DNA from: Cladopsammia gracilis
Taxonomy: Eukaryota > Cnidaria > Anthozoa > Scleractinia > Dendrophylliidae
Length of the DNA: 64,000 bases
Assembly (NCBI GenBank): GCA_022457155.1
Contig: JAJGOT010000049.1
Location: 2,133,501-2,197,500 of the forward strand
Direction: 5' to 3'
The number at the start of each line of letters is the position of its first letter. The first letter of the stretch is position 1. This document shows positions 37,787-50,577 of the stretch, one piece after another. The position numbers and the translations under genes are program-made. Below the pieces are notes generated by a model. That model searched no databases, was not told the DNA's origin, and saw only the letters and a list, made by a program, of their open reading frames with translations.

Positions 37787-39558
37787 TCCATATACGCAGT
37801 TCAGCAGTAAAACTGCGAAAAAAAAACTGTGAAAAAGTGATTTCACTCGAGGAACAGCTCCACTGGTGCCACAAGTTGACCTTTAGCGGGGTCACCGCTG
37901 TAGATAACTTACGCCACGTGAAAATTAATGACAAAAATTGCCACAGGCTTCCTTTCAGATCGAGTCGAATGTTTTTGGTAGCAACTTTAATTTAGAAATA
38001 GAGTACTTAATTACGAATGTCGATAGAGGTTGCCAACTTCGTCAAATTGTCGTTTACAAAGCAGCGAAACTTCACACATTTACCATGCTGTGGTGTAGTT
38101 CCTACGTCTTGGAAAATCCATTTTAAGTCCACAAATCAGATTTTTTTCTCGAGAGCTTGTGCCTTGAAAATTGAAGGATTGTAATTGTGAAATATCAATG
38201 CATCGCTTTCACAGTGTCCTCCATTTTCGGCAGCCGAATATGCTCTGGTCTCTCTAAGCATATTTCTTTGTATATGGAACGAATAAATAGGCCGCCTTCA
38301 AATATGTGCGCAAGTCTTATACACTGGTCAACGGAATTAACAATAAAAGTTTAAACAGCCCATCGATCGACCGATCAAGTGAGATTTGCCCTCAACGGCT
38401 ATAACTCCTTTAACACTTTCGCGTATTCACGAGTTGCAAAGTGGCCAAAAGGGAGAGGAACATTAGGCATTTCGGCAGAATATTCGTTGTAGTAGAATGA
38501 GGATTTGGTGGGTAGGTTGATGGACACTTGACTGATAAGGTCAAATATATACCGTATCAAAAATTAAAGTTTCATTTTCCCGGCTAAATCTTGATTTATT
38601 CCACCTATGGTGGTGTAAATGCAAAGTGATTGTTTTTTTTAATTCAAGCAATGAATAGATATGTTGTGTGGTCACAAAGAGATTTTAGACGACGACGTAT
38701 TGAACAATCGCTAATTGTATTTTTTAAAAGATTTAGGATGCGAGGAGCTGCTTATATTTCAATTATTTTACACTTAGGGTCACATCATGTAACTGACGTA
38801 GCAGTGGTCTCAATGTTTTACATCCATCATACAACAGTCTTCACAAGCATGATTCATTTTTTTTAGTTAATTTCTCATTTTTGGAACCAACTACTGGCTG
38901 CCTCCAAATTGGCCACTACACTGACACAATTTCGATCACTAATTAAGGGTGCCAAATTTACCAGCTGTCAGTGTAGCAAATGCCTGTGAGACCTGGACTT
39001 CCTAATCTTCGCTAATTTTAGCTTTTTATTTTTACACAATACATTCAACATTCACTTTTTTATAACTTTTTAATATAGCTACAGGTGTATTTTTTTTAAA
39101 CATTTGTCTTACGTTTTCGTATAGTATATTGAAGTACTAGTTAGATTAGTTAATTTTTTGTTGTTGTTTTATAACTTTAATTGTATTTTAACTTAATTGT
39201 CGAGCGTTTTTTACATGAGCTTCTGGCTAGGGAGATCGGGTACTGAACCACTCCCTACGTTTTATTGTTACTTATTACTTAGCCTTATCCTGATTTAAAA
39301 CGCTAAAGCGCTCAATAATTCTACGATGTGATATCACCATTGCATTAATCCAATCAAATTCAATCTTTGAATCGAGGCTTATTTTGAATTTTCGAATGAA
39401 TTCTTTATTCGTAAAGTGAAATATTAAAACGATGAGTAATGAAATCAAATTTGCAATAATGAATTAGTTCATCAGCTCACAACAGGCAGGAACGCTTGCC
39501 CGGTTTAGACTGTAACCCTAAAGAAGCAAAATACATTTTGTCTCCTTTGTCTTTACAG
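37787..39558. other. Gene B intron, nothing recognised
   Basis: AT-rich intronic sequence ending in the acceptor ttgtctttacag. The small frames at 37938 and 38630 have no domain or splice support. Confidence 0.4.
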
Positions 39559-39643
39559 GACAAAGTTGTAAATACAATGAGAGGAGTAGATGTAATTTCT
39601 GGCGCAAAAAGGATTAAGCGATCTGTAAACCAACCACAGAAAG
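39559..39643 (+). CDS. Gene B exon 2: furin-type cleavage site
   Basis: The acceptor is ctttacag and the donor aaag|gtaaat; it enters in phase 0 and exits in phase 1. The peptide DKVVNTMRGVDVISGAKRIK followed by RSVNQPQK contains RIKR|S, a furin/proprotein-convertase consensus (R-x-K-R). The basic part before it would be a propeptide, and the mature receptor would start at Ser. Confidence 0.55.
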
Positions 39644-41283
39644 GTAAATACGGTAAAATGTTACTGACAGTAATTTCTTCTTGTGTAATAGGTCAATGTT
39701 TGACTTATCGGGTGTGAACTGTAACACAGCTAACTCGATATAACGATCATATTAAAGTGTTACGGCTCAAATTTCGTTCTTGCGTATGTGACAAATTGCA
39801 GTCAAAAGAGGTTATAAAAAGATGTCTTGGGCTGTCAGAACTTGAAAAGAACAAACGGAAGTTTTTTACACTTGTTTTATAACACATCACAGGGCGGCAC
39901 CATGGGTCACGAAGGCCTGAGCCCGGCTATGCTCTCTTTCTCGTTCAGCCCGATGATCCTCTTCCATCCTCTTCCACGCTTCCTTCTTAACACCCCCTCT
40001 ATCGTCACGTTACCTATTGTCACGATCGTTGGAAATAGATTCCCAGCTGACTGTATCCGTATGGCTATACCAGAAGCTTAAAGCCCCGCTTACACACGTC
40101 CTTACAGCTCGACAGTGGGAAACCAGTCGATCGAGATCTTGTGGCTAGCTGGCCGCACAGGAGGTCCTTTGGGATACGGCCATCCTCCACCGATGGACAT
40201 GTCCGAGCTATCGCTGGCGTTGATGGTACCGTAGGAGAAGCATGCTGATGTATGCTGAGGGAACCTGCTTGCTTCCTTATATCATTGCAGTTCTACTAAT
40301 TATAACGCCAGGAAGTTAATATTCATATAAAGTATAACACAAATTATACAACCAACGATTAATTTAATTACGATCTATTGGATAAACAATATCACGTGGT
40401 ATAAAATCGGATATCGGATATCACCGATATCCTTCGTCTGATTTGATATCCCTCGTCAGATTTTATTTCGATGACAAACAAACAAGTCAAAGTCAGGAGA
40501 GAAAAAGAAAGTCGTTTTGCAAAAGCCAAGTGAAGAAAACTAATATTCTGGTGACAAATGTGGTACCAGGAAACACCAAAAAAATCCTCAAAATATAATA
40601 TGTTTTATAACGTCGATAAAGTGCATTTTGGAAAACAATCGGAGGGTTATATGAAATAAGTAAACCCTTACTTGCCTGCTGGTATATCGAAGGATAATGC
40701 CCGTGGTTAAAGGTTGTCCTCAAAACTTCACAGTTACCACGAAGCTTCGCTTCAAGTCCGGCCAACTGTTCATTTTTTCGGACAGTTTCTCAGCTCTGAT
40801 CATTATCCTTCGATATTTTCGCGTGGTTAGTAGAAAGAGGATCGATGTCTGAGCTGCTTACTAATTCAGATTAATTGTGAAATATATATTTTATGTGCTC
40901 TCGTTCGTTCACATGGTAACTTGGAACAGAGCAACGTAAAACCGGTACCGCATAATCCAGTACAGACCTAGCTGATGCATATTATATATAGTATTGGTCC
41001 AGGATCCCAAGGTGGGTCATTGGCCCTCTGTAACTGAACAAAAAAGTAAAATCTTTGCGACGCTATTTTGACTTTTCCCACACTGATTTGCGCATTCCAA
41101 CTTACGTTAATTGTAATTGTTAATTGTAAAACCTTTCAGAGTTTTTCCTTCTGCGATAATTGGACTGCGGATTTCTACACCAAAACTGTAGGCAAGCTTC
41201 CGTCAATCTCAGACCGAAGAATAATTTCTTCACTTACTTGAATGTTTTCAAATATTGATCAAATCTTTACGTTTCTGTTTCAG

Positions 41284-41484
41284 ACCTACCTGCATTTCTT
41301 TTGTACATCGTTGGAAATGACATTAGAAAATTGACACTAGATGAATATAATGAGACTACACTTGTATCCTGGAAAGGGCTGGATGGTTCTCCGCCGTCAT
41401 TTATAGACTTTCATTACAAAGAAAACCTCTTGTACTGGGCTGATAAAAATTCCATCCATCGTTCATCTCTCACTGATGGATCTG
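41284..41484 (+). CDS. Gene B exon 3: first YWTD propeller blades
   Basis: The acceptor is ctgtttcag and the donor gatctg|gtaagt. It enters with two bases, in phase with exon 2, and exits in phase 1. The peptide has LLYIVGNDIRKLTLDEYN and NLLYWADKNSIHRSSLTDGS, a clear LDLR class B repeat (LYWAD as the YWTD word). Confidence 0.75.
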
Positions 41485-41639
41485 GTAAGTGAAATGTTCT
41501 TTTGAAATGTAAAAGAAAAAAAACAAAGAAAGAAAGATGGTAAATGTTTAAGCTCAGTAATGAAATGGGAAGCTATGAGAAATATGTAATATTCATCATG
41601 TCACGATCGTAACGTTCATCGTGTGACGAGCGCGCGTGC

Positions 41640-42400
41640 ACGTGAATCATCTTTCTTTATATTAATAATATACATAAAGAAATTTCTGGATTCTCATTGG
41701 CTAAGAGGAATGCAGTTTTAAGGAAACACAGTGCAGATAAAAGGAAATTCAGTGCAGAAAAAAGGAAATAAAATGCAAATTTGTAAAAGCACAAAGCATT
41801 CTGATTGGCTATTGAACAAAGGAGCTAACAGAAAGCCAATCAAATGCGCCCTCGGAAGGCGCAAAACTTGGATGGACCAAAAGTTGCGAGCAAAAACAAT
41901 GGCCGGCGATTTGAGCAGGTTTTCTATCGCGACGATTTCGGCAATAGAACAGCTAAAAAAACGTTCTAAAAGAAAAATACTGTAAAAAGTACACATGTTT
42001 GGTTGACGGCGTAGAAAAAGAGGTGCCTAGAGAAGGAAATTGCGGATAGAATCGAAAATTATCAGCCAGCTGAGCTAAACAACTTGCTAGAGCGATTTTA
42101 CGCCAAGTGAAAAACAAACACGGCGAAGATTGTGAGCCAGAAAGCCCGAAAATTATGACAACAGCGCTTCATCAAGAAACCTAAAGGACAGATAAAGGAC
42201 AGAGGCTACAGCCTTTCTATTGTACGGAACAGAGAATTCAGCTCGTTCAAACAGGTGTTAGAGGGAAAAGCGAAACAGCTTCGCCTGGTTGGCCGCGGCA
42301 AGCGCCCAAACAAAGCTCGACCAGTATCGGAAGATAAAGAAAACATGCTGTGGAAGAGCGAGAAACTAACTTCCCGTATGTAAATTTTTTCATGTATGAT
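41640..42400 (+). mobile_element. Crypton-like tyrosine-recombinase element remnant
   Basis: Broken plus-strand frames read FSIATISAIEQLKKRS, then AELNNLLERFYAKVKNKHGE, then SIVRNREFSSFKQVLEGK and KRPNKARPVSEDKENMLW. This order (N-terminal helix, 'ERFYA.V' block, 'EF...VL.GK...G.G..P.KA...' block) resembles the DUF3504/Crypton-type recombinase proteins. Several stops and shifts interrupt it, and the catalytic domain is missing. It lies in a gene B intron. Confidence 0.4.
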
Positions 42401-42403
42401 TAT

Positions 42404-42533
42404 TAATAAGTCATACGGTTTTCTCGTTCAATTTGTGATTAATTTGCACTCGTGAGTCTCGTGCAATTTGAGCTTTTTGAAAAACTCACTCGTGCAAATT
42501 AATCACAAATTGAACTCGAAACCGTATGATTAC
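42404..42533. repeat. 130-bp hairpin element
   Basis: TCATACGGTTTTCTCGTTCA and AATTTGTGATTAATTTGCAC are mirrored by their complements in the right half, giving arms of about 45 bp around a short centre. It looks like a short MITE or the end of the preceding recombinase remnant. Confidence 0.55.
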
Positions 42534-42585
42534 CATTACTTATCCTGATCCTAGCAGTATGCAGACATGCAATATGAACCTGGTA

Positions 42586-42662
42586 TATGGCCTAGCTCAG
42601 TGGGTAGAGCATCTGATCGGTATGCGGAAGGTCATAGGTTTGATTGCTGTCGGGGAGTTCAA
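42586..42662 (+). tRNA. tRNA-like sequence (pseudogene or SINE head)
   Basis: CCTAGCTCAGTGGGTAGAGC is a near-perfect D-arm/A-box. About 45 nt later AGGTTTGATTGC is a weakened T-arm/B-box (canonical GGTTCGANTCC). The acceptor stem does not close well, so a working tRNA is unlikely. It is a tRNA pseudogene or the 5' part of a tRNA-derived SINE. Confidence 0.4.
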
Positions 42663-43120
42663 CAGTGTATCATTCCGCTTGAATTACAAATTTTTATCGA
42701 GAATTAAAACGTGGTTTCGTGAGGCTGGTCGCTGAGCGGAGCTGATCGCTCACGAGGACAGTCGCAAGAAGGGTTTCAACTGTCGTTCAAAACTTGTTAT
42801 GAATCGCAATTTTGAGCTTCTTTATCGGATGCGGGACATACTTTCCATCAATCAATGAATTTTAACAATGTCTTTGATTCGTCTGAACTCATCTTCATCT
42901 TCGGCGAACCGTTTTGTGAAAAAACATTTCTTAGCTTCTAGTGGAAGCACAAGTACAAAATACTTTTTTGTTCTTAAGCCACACTCTAGGTAACCTTACT
43001 GAAGTCGTAAAAGTTTTTTGAGCCACCTGTTGAATAATAGTAATAATAGCGTTGGTGGCGTATTGACTAATTTTAATTTCGCACCATAAGCACGGTAATC
43101 TATTAGTTGTTTATATTCAG

Positions 43121-43322
43121 TCGTCATTTGGTTGTTAGATATTCAAACCATTCATAAGGAATTACCTTCTGTGAGCGGATTAGCAGTAGACTGGCTTGGT
43201 AACAACATATATTGGATGGAACAGAAAAGGATTATGGTTTCCAGAATAGATGGTCGTTTCTTGAAGACTCTGGGCACCTATTATGCCATTAATAGAAATC
43301 TTGCTTTGGATCCTGCAAATGG
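43121..43322 (+). CDS. Gene B exon 4: YWTD propeller blades
   Basis: The acceptor is tttatattcag and the donor atgg|gtaaga. It enters with two bases, completing exon 3's phase-1 codon, and exits in phase 2. The peptide VSGLAVDWLGNNIYWMEQKR and RNLALDPANG are textbook LDLR class B repeat words (SGLAVDWLGNNIYW, ALDP..G). Confidence 0.8.
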
Positions 43323-43329
43323 GTAAGAA

Positions 43330-43425
43330 TTCAGTAATAGTAGTGTTAGCAGTAATTGTATTAGTAGTAGCAGTAGCAGTAGAAGTAGTGGTTGTAGTAG
43401 CGGTAGCAGAAGTAGTAATAGCGGA
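43330..43425 (+). repeat. (GTA/GTAGTAG)n-type trinucleotide repeat
   Basis: An imperfect AGT/AGC microsatellite directly downstream of exon 4. It creates a spurious poly-Leu frame on the other strand. Confidence 0.6.
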
Positions 43426-43499
43426 GCTCTCTCGCGGAGTTCCGTACTCATAGAACCATGCCCGTCATTTTTCATGGTCATGGCTAGCGGAATGTTTCG

Positions 43500-44150
43500 C
43501 GGGCGCGAAGTCGTGCAGGGTTACATCGCGGGCGCGACGTCGTGCAGGGCTAGATCGCGGGCGCGTTCGACCTCGCCCAACATGCGCGTACGATGTCGCC
43601 AAGTGCTTCAAAACTGTAGTTTCATCTTATCAGGTCTTATCAAAGTAATAACACACATTTGAAATATTCAAAATAGAAGGGAAAGCTTTAAAGAATACTC
43701 AGAAGCCGCTTTAGTGGAAAAAGAAGAGCTTTGAGGGATAAAATCTTGCTTCGAGGAACTTCATACGTTTTTATCAATGCCGGGCGATATTTCTTCTTCG
43801 GAAGTCAGAACCGAAGAAGCGGAGTTTTAAAGAATTTCCAAGCAGCCGAGGGACTTAAAGGTAAAAAAAAATACATTTTCGATGGGAATTTATGTTGATA
43901 TCAATTTGTGATTCACTTTTTCTTTGTGTTCTCGTTAGTTTTGGAGAAATGTTTATAAACCGTGCTCAAATTCAATCGTATTGATATCTTGAATTTCATC
44001 GGGGACAGCTGCTCAATGCGCTATGGTGCACGTTTTGCTTTTAAACATAAACTAATGGATATTTGAATAACATTTTTAAAAAGATTTTGTTGTCCATTTC
44101 TATGTATTTGTTCATTCATTGCATAGGTTGAAAATATTTTCTCTGACTCT
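43500..44150. repeat. Dispersed repeat, copy 2 (copy 1 at 5130-5850)
   Basis: It begins with three direct copies of a GCGGGCGCG(A)CGTCGTGCAGGG-type unit (43500-43575), then matches the 5130-5850 sequence through AGTTTTGGAGAA and the AAACTAATGGA block. Confidence 0.5.
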
Positions 44151-44179
44151 AGCACTCCTGACATTTCCATCTCTGCCCT

Positions 44180-45260
44180 ACTAGAGCCATGACACGGAAT
44201 AACTTATGCACATCACTGTATGACTCACATGGTATGACAACATTCAAACCAATGTCTGGTACTTCACTTTGGTTGGCGACTAGGTTGATATTAGTAAAGG
44301 GGGTTTTCCCATCAACACCTGCAATTGGTTACTCTTCATCTCTGATGTTACCTCGGGGAGGCTTTCTATATCTTTACTATCAACCTTCTGGAGGCTTGGC
44401 CAATCACAGACTTCTTGCTGTAAAAACTCAGGACCCTTCCACCACAGTCCATTACTAACAAGGTCTGGTGCGAGTGAACCTCGAGAGGCAATGTCAGCAG
44501 GATTAACCTGAGTAGGACAGTAATTCCAACACTTCGAGCCGACCAGACGACGAATTTCAATAACTCTATTCTGAACGTACTGCTTGAATTATTTTCCTGT
44601 TCTCCAAATCCACCAGAGCGCAACTTGTGAGTCAATCCAGCAAAACAACTGGTCAATCTGCAAAACTCTTGATAATGCGGTTAACACACTGTCCACAAGA
44701 CGAGCTAAGACAACAGCTCCTGTGAGTTCTAAACGAGGAATAGTCTCACCATGAATCGGTGCGACACGTGTCTTTGACGACACTATCTGCGTAATCTGGC
44801 GCGCTGATAAACCATAGCTCCATACGCTTTCTCCGACGCATCACAGAATCCATGCAGCTGAATGTCACAAATTTCTAGAGTAGGCCCCCTTGAAGTAGAA
44901 TCTGTCTATGGAGATGAGATTTACTCTCTCGATGTCAGTTACTAGACGAATCCATTCCTCCTTAATTGGGCTTGTCATTCAGAGGGATGTCCCAATCGGC
45001 TTTAGACTTGCATAAACCTTGGAAAATGATCTTGAGCAACACAATGATAGGGCTTAACAAGCCCAAACGGTCATACTGCTTAGCTGACGAGCCAAGGATC
45101 AGTCGTTTGGTCACAGTTCCTGTTTCACAGCATCTCTCAACCTGTCAAATAAAAAGACCAAAGTATCCTCTCTCACCTTCCATCCAATGCCAAGGACTTA
45201 TGTTCCACAGTGGATTCCTCGACCTCTGAGGGAAATTGCGAACTGGAATATGTCTCATCC
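44180..45260 (-). mobile_element. BEL/Pao retrotransposon pol remnant
   Basis: On the minus strand, broken frames give VTKRLILGSSAKQYDRLGLL, then SPIIVLLKIIFQGLCKSKAD and WDIPL, then LHGFCDASEKAYGAMVY, then KTRVAPIHGETIPRLELTGA and WIDSQVALWWI. This is the reverse transcriptase tail and RNase H of the BEL/Pao class in the right order. Stops and shifts occur throughout, and no LTRs are seen. Confidence 0.65.
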
Positions 45261-45559
45261 TACCCCCTATTTTGTTTGAGATGTACAACTTTCAGCCTTG
45301 TCAATCCACTCCTGCACGGTCGCACCGTCTTCTTTAAATCCGCCATCTTGCATTGTCGCTTTCACTCAAACTCGAGGCAAAGCCTCTCACTTTGAATGTC
45401 CACCGATCCTGGTCCCGGCACCAATTTAATAACAGAAAATGTTCTTCTACAAATGTTCTTCTGTAATAATCTCATCTACAACGTGGCTGCTCAAATCGAT
45501 GACTGAGAGACGAAATCCTGGTGTCTATCCTATTCTTATTTTCTTTATGAAGCTTGTCG

Positions 45560-46060
45560 CATTCGTAAGTTACTAATCCATTGCTCTATTTGTACAGCAT
45601 ACAGGACGTGCGTCTGATCGTCTGAGCTCCAGGGATCTCCATTTGAGAGAAAATAACATATCAGTGACACTGTCTAATCTATCGTAGCGCCAGGGTACCC
45701 AGCGAGCTGCTCGGCGTTGAATCATTTCGACTTGATGTATGTTCTTGGCTATGTAAAGATCCCAAACAAGCTCAAACAGTGGCACTGTATTCAATAATCG
45801 GTCTCACTAGAGCTCTGTATGCCCGTTCTTTGGATTTGACCGTACAAGTGCGGCGATTGCGTCGTAGATAGCTCATCGTCTTGTTTGCTTTGGTGGTAAT
45901 TTCATTGACATGTTCATTCCAGCGTAAATCATGCAAGAGGTACATCCCTAAATATTTAGTAGTAGTTCCATATTGGAAGTGAAGTGCTGCCACATCGCGA
46001 GATGTGTCACGCTGGCTAAGAACCTTGAAAACGTCGGGCTGACATAAATCAAATTTATTT
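45560..46060 (-). mobile_element. LINE reverse transcriptase C-terminus remnant
   Basis: Two minus frames join at about 45780: KYLGMYLLHDLRWNEHVNEI...YRALVRPIIEYS and then VEMIQRRAARWVPWRY...SLKWRSLELRR. These are the conserved words after the RT palm in CR1/Jockey/I-type LINEs. It is truncated and frameshifted. Confidence 0.6.
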
Positions 46061-46539
46061 TTATTTTTATTTAACCAGACAAGGAGATTTTTACTTACAA
46101 CAGTACATTGTTATTAGTGTAAATATTTAGCTTATTGGCATTTCACAAGTAGGAGCAAAGCAATCATATAATATATAATAAATTTATGTGTCACTCATTG
46201 TGGCAGGGAGAAGGGTGTGCAGCGAAAACAAAGGAAACGGCTAATTACACCATACACTTACGTTTGTGTGCTTTTAACTCAGGTGTTGTGCCAAAGGAGC
46301 CCATTTCTTATGGTCATTGCTGGTAGCGTTCAATTCCATCTTGTATTGAGAGCTCAAGACGAACAAGAATACTCTAATGCCCGGGAAGGTTTCTTTAATC
46401 TTTGCAACACCATATAAAATATTTGGCCAAGAGGAAACATAAGTTGAGCTGTACTGAATAGTGTCGAGAGTTATCTGGCCTCAGACCCAAGAAAATAGCC
46501 ATGTTCTTTTGATAATCATTTGGGATAAGTTTTTTGTTT

Positions 46540-47000
46540 TCAACCATAGAAATAAATCATCCCAAAAAGAAGCAGTTTTGTTGCAATGCCAGAAAAGTGT
46601 GTGAGTTCTTCAGAAGCTTTGCCGTAAAAAGTGCAGCTAGGATTGTCTTTAATGCCGATTTTTGACAAAAAGCTGTTCGTTGGCAAGATTCTATGCAAAA
46701 ATCTAAAGTGAAAATTAATAATTTTAGTGCTCTTGGTGGAGGTAAAAGCCAACGTATATGCTTTTATCCAATCTGGTTTACAACAGTTATCGATTTCACA
46801 GTTAGCATTCCACTTTGTTTGACTTTTATCGGGATTGAAAGATTTTAGAGAGACGAGCTTTCTGTAAACAAGTTTGTTTGCTTTTTTGCTTTTGATGAAA
46901 GCAGAGAAGAAATCTTCATAATCTGTTTCATTAGATACAGCTTTTGTAGAAATTGAAATACTTCGAATTGATGATATGAGGCCATGGAAAGTTAAAGTCC
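46540..47000 (-). mobile_element. L1/Tx1-like LINE ORF2 C-terminal remnant
   Basis: The minus frame has LTFHGLISSIRSIS, FHFRFLHRILPTNSFLSKIG and DNPSCTFYGKASEELTHF, the C-terminal part of L1/Tx1-type ORF2 that ends in a Cys-rich word (here CTFY in place of CTFC). The last conserved Trp/Cys part is out of frame. Confidence 0.55.
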
Positions 47001-47089
47001 TCCCCTGATGCCGGTTGACATACCTAAGCTGCCACAGTAGTCGCGGACTCCTCCCATAACTTATGTTACCGCGATGTGGCAATTAAGGT

Positions 47090-49070
47090 ATGCAGCGGGC
47101 AACAAGGGTAGCCCCGTCAATCGGCACCAGAGGAATAAAAATTGGATATATTTTCATGTGTCTGATTGCGAGATGTTTTATGAAATAGCTGCGTTATCAG
47201 TTATACTGGAAAGGTTTCAAATTACTTTTTACATTATGCAAATTGCAACATTTTTGCCTCAACTGAAAAAAAATATTTCATTAGGCTAAATTTGTTTCTC
47301 TCCTCCCAAATTATCGATTCTGTCGTTAACTTTGATTAAATTATGGACAAAGAAAGCACAACGAAAGCAGATCCCAAGCAGATGAACTCTTAAACACAGC
47401 AAACAGCAAAAACCGCGTGCTCGATGCGAGTTGGCTTCTTGTCTCGAGTCAGCTTGTCGTTCGGCTTGTCGTCACTTTGTTTCGGCTTAATTGTCGTCAC
47501 TTTGTTTTAATTGGATGCCGAGACCCCGACGGTTTCAGCGTGGTATATTTTCTTTCGCTCTTGATTGGTTCTCGAACAATTCATTGTTTATTCCGAAAAT
47601 CCACAAACAGACAGGAAAATTTTGGATTCTACACGATTAGTGTACAGCCTGCTGGCAGCAATTATAAATGATGAAGACATGTAGAAATAAGCTACCTAGT
47701 TATAAATAGTTATAACTAAACCGGACAACTGACAGGACAAATGACAACAGTTTGAACGGAGCAAAACTGACAAGCTGGCCGAGAATACCGATGTACGATG
47801 TTGCGAAATAAAATTTCCTATTGAGAGCATAAGTTTGGTAGTTTCTTGGTGTTGCGGATGGTGCGATCACCAAATGACGTAAAACAAAAGATTCAAAAGA
47901 CACTGAACAATACCCACACCACTACACAAAAGCTAACCAACAATGGCTTCCGCAACACCAAGAAACACTCATAAGTTTAGATTAGTTTATCTCGTAATGA
48001 TTTGTTATTGGATGTAATCGTGAATTTGTGATTTAGATCAGTTAAGAGCAGATGCATTTTGGAATTGTAGCTATCATTTTCAATGTTATTGTATGGATGG
48101 CGTTAGTGTACCAGTGAGTGTAGATGTGATGACAAAATCTGCACCTAAGTAATAAATGTAATTAAATGAAAAGCTATGTCCTGTCGTTATGTCGTATCAT
48201 CATTTACTTTACTCGTCACACTGATCACGCCAAGAAATGAGAATGTACACTATTTTCAGTGCCTCATTAAATGATTTCACAGGTTCACTATGGTAAAGAA
48301 CTATTTTAGAATGATCAGAAAATGATGTTACTATTTTGTTTCCCAAATGTTTTTGGGTAGCAGTTAAAACAGACTAGAAATACTAATTATCACGTAGCTT
48401 TTTAAATACAGATACTTGACAACCAGTAGCCCATTGAGAACACATTCCTGTCTATCCTTGGGGTTCCTGTGCGAGCTTGAAAGTTCTTTGTGGAGCGTTT
48501 GAAATATTGGATTTCATACAAACGAGTGTATTTTAAATAAGAAAAGCGATTTGGTTTTTCACTGACAGATTTTTATATTTCTATCAAGTCAAAATGATGC
48601 GATTTGGAGTTTTCACTCTAGCATTTCGTACTTCTCTTGTTTATAAAGTCTTTTGTTATCACGTAGGTCAGAGTTATGGTCAACAGTCATTAGTAATTTT
48701 ATCCATGAAAATATGTGGAACGTCGAGCTACATTACAAAAGGCCATAATATCGACAAAAGATGGGTTTTCTGTTGTTTTGGCAGCCACACTATAGTTCTA
48801 TTATTTAGTATGTTTTTGATATCACTTAGAAAACTTTGGACCTACAGAAGAAGCGAGAATGACCTGGATATTCAAAAATTCGTAAGGCCTGGTTCTTATG
48901 AAATCACATAATTGGTAAACTTATCTAATGCTAATCTTGAAAACACTTAAAACAGAAGTTTCTAGAACATTCTAGAACAGCCCTCAAAAAGTGACCGAGA
49001 ATCACTACTCGTTTTATACCTCGCTGGCGTAACGCCACGAGTAATTAGCCATAATAGTGATTCTAGACCG
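47090..49070. other. Gene B intron, nothing recognised
   Basis: AT-rich sequence. A short inverted pair (GGTGTTGCGGATGG and GCAACACCAAGAAAC at about 47850 and 47950) may be part of a small element, but ends could not be fixed. Confidence 0.35.
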
Positions 49071-49074
49071 AGAA

Positions 49075-49262
49075 AGAGTTGTTTTTGTATCTAAATGTAC
49101 TGCGCAGACTGTTGCGTAATACTGTTTTTGAGAATTGCAAAAACTGAAAAATAGCCCGGTCGTTAATCTTAATTCTTGTGCTTCCGACCTTTCACCTAAG
49201 TTAAGCTTATCATCAGCTTTCTGTTCAGAGAGCTCCGCTGTTAGGCTAAACCTATCTATATA
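49075..49262. repeat. Dispersed repeat, copy 2 (copy 1 at 6020-6235)
   Basis: It shares GTAATACTGTTTTTGAGAAT and CTTAATTCTTGTGCTTCC with copy 1 in the same orientation and ends at the TATATATATA tract. Confidence 0.5.
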
Positions 49263-49271
49263 TATATATAT

Positions 49272-49335
<64 letters not shown>

Positions 49336-49478
49336 CAGAAGTAGTAGCAGTAGTAGTAGCAGTAGTAGTAGCAGTAGTATGTAGTAGTAGTATGTAGTAG
49401 TAGTATGTAGTAGTAGTATGTAGTAGTAGTATGTAGTAGTAGTATGTAGTAGTAGTATGTAGTAGTATGTAGTAGTAT

Positions 49479-49569
<91 letters not shown>

Positions 49570-49570
49570 A
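49263..49570 (+). repeat. (TAG)n microsatellite, about 300 bp
   Basis: TAGTAGTAG runs with interspersed TATGTAGTAG units in the middle (49378-49480). The two long reverse-strand frames (poly-Leu, poly-Thr) are only this repeat. Confidence 0.9.
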
Positions 49571-50336
49571 ATAATTATACATGAAAAACTTTGCATCCAA
49601 TTTTTTTTTTGGCAAAACATTTTTGCATCAATTTTTTTATTTGTAATTTGTACAGGTGTTACACTTGAACTGTACTGCTCTTAGCCAATCAGAATTGAGT
49701 AATTTTTTTCATGTATATTATTAGTACCACACAAACAATTGTTCCTTATGGCCGATGCATTATACCTATCACGTTTTTTCAAGTATTGTTTTTTAACTAT
49801 TCTTACAGCAACCGCGAAATCTAAGATAAACCAATCGCATAAGCACGCAATTGATAGAAATAATACAGTGGATATATATGGTGTTACTTTTCAGTTCAAG
49901 TTCAAAAGTCTATCATAACTCTTTCGCGCGAGCACGGTGACCTATATTTTTATTATTCGACACAACATTTTAGAGTGTGAATACGTACCAAAACGAGTGC
50001 AAATATGACACGTTGTTACACTCTTCTGAGTGCGCACTAGTAAACACTAAAAATCAGATTCAGGAAAGATGGCTGTCGTATAATAACTGTCGTATAATAA
50101 ACAATTTATTTAGTGAAAAGCTGTGTAACGCGGCTGGTCATTTTTACTCGTCGGTAAATGTATTACGAAGCAATACATTATAGGAAACAATCCGTTTTAA
50201 CAAATCGTTCCATAACTTCTATTTCGAAGGAATCACCTTAAACAAATCTTCCATATGATTACAGACCAAATTGTACTCCGTTCAAGTCCTATTACCTTTA
50301 TAATCGTATCAATAACAAAATTCTCGATTGTGATTG

Positions 50337-50577
50337 GTCATCCGCGCGCCTATTTCTCGCGTAATTGGCGCGCGGTCACGTGGGTGTCCAATTACAGCTG
50401 TCCAATTACAAAAAGTTGTAATTGGATAGCTGAAATTGGACACCTACGTTGCGCGCGCTTCAATCAGTCGTAATTGGCGAGAGGTTACGTGGGTGTCCAA
50501 TTACAGCTATGTAATTACAAAAAGGTGTAATTGGAGAGCTGTAATTGCACACCTTTGTTGCGCGCGCGTCAATCAGC
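50337..50577. repeat. Two tandem copies of a ~118-bp foldback unit
   Basis: GTAATTGGCG...CACGTGGGTGTCCAATTACAG and the complementary GTAATTGGA...CACCTACGTTGCGCGCGC words occur twice in a row (about 50360-50455 and 50470-50575). Each unit can fold on itself. Confidence 0.6.

Noticed and set aside
49252..49620. Poly-Leu and poly-Thr proteins
   Set aside because: Pure translation of a (TAG)n microsatellite.
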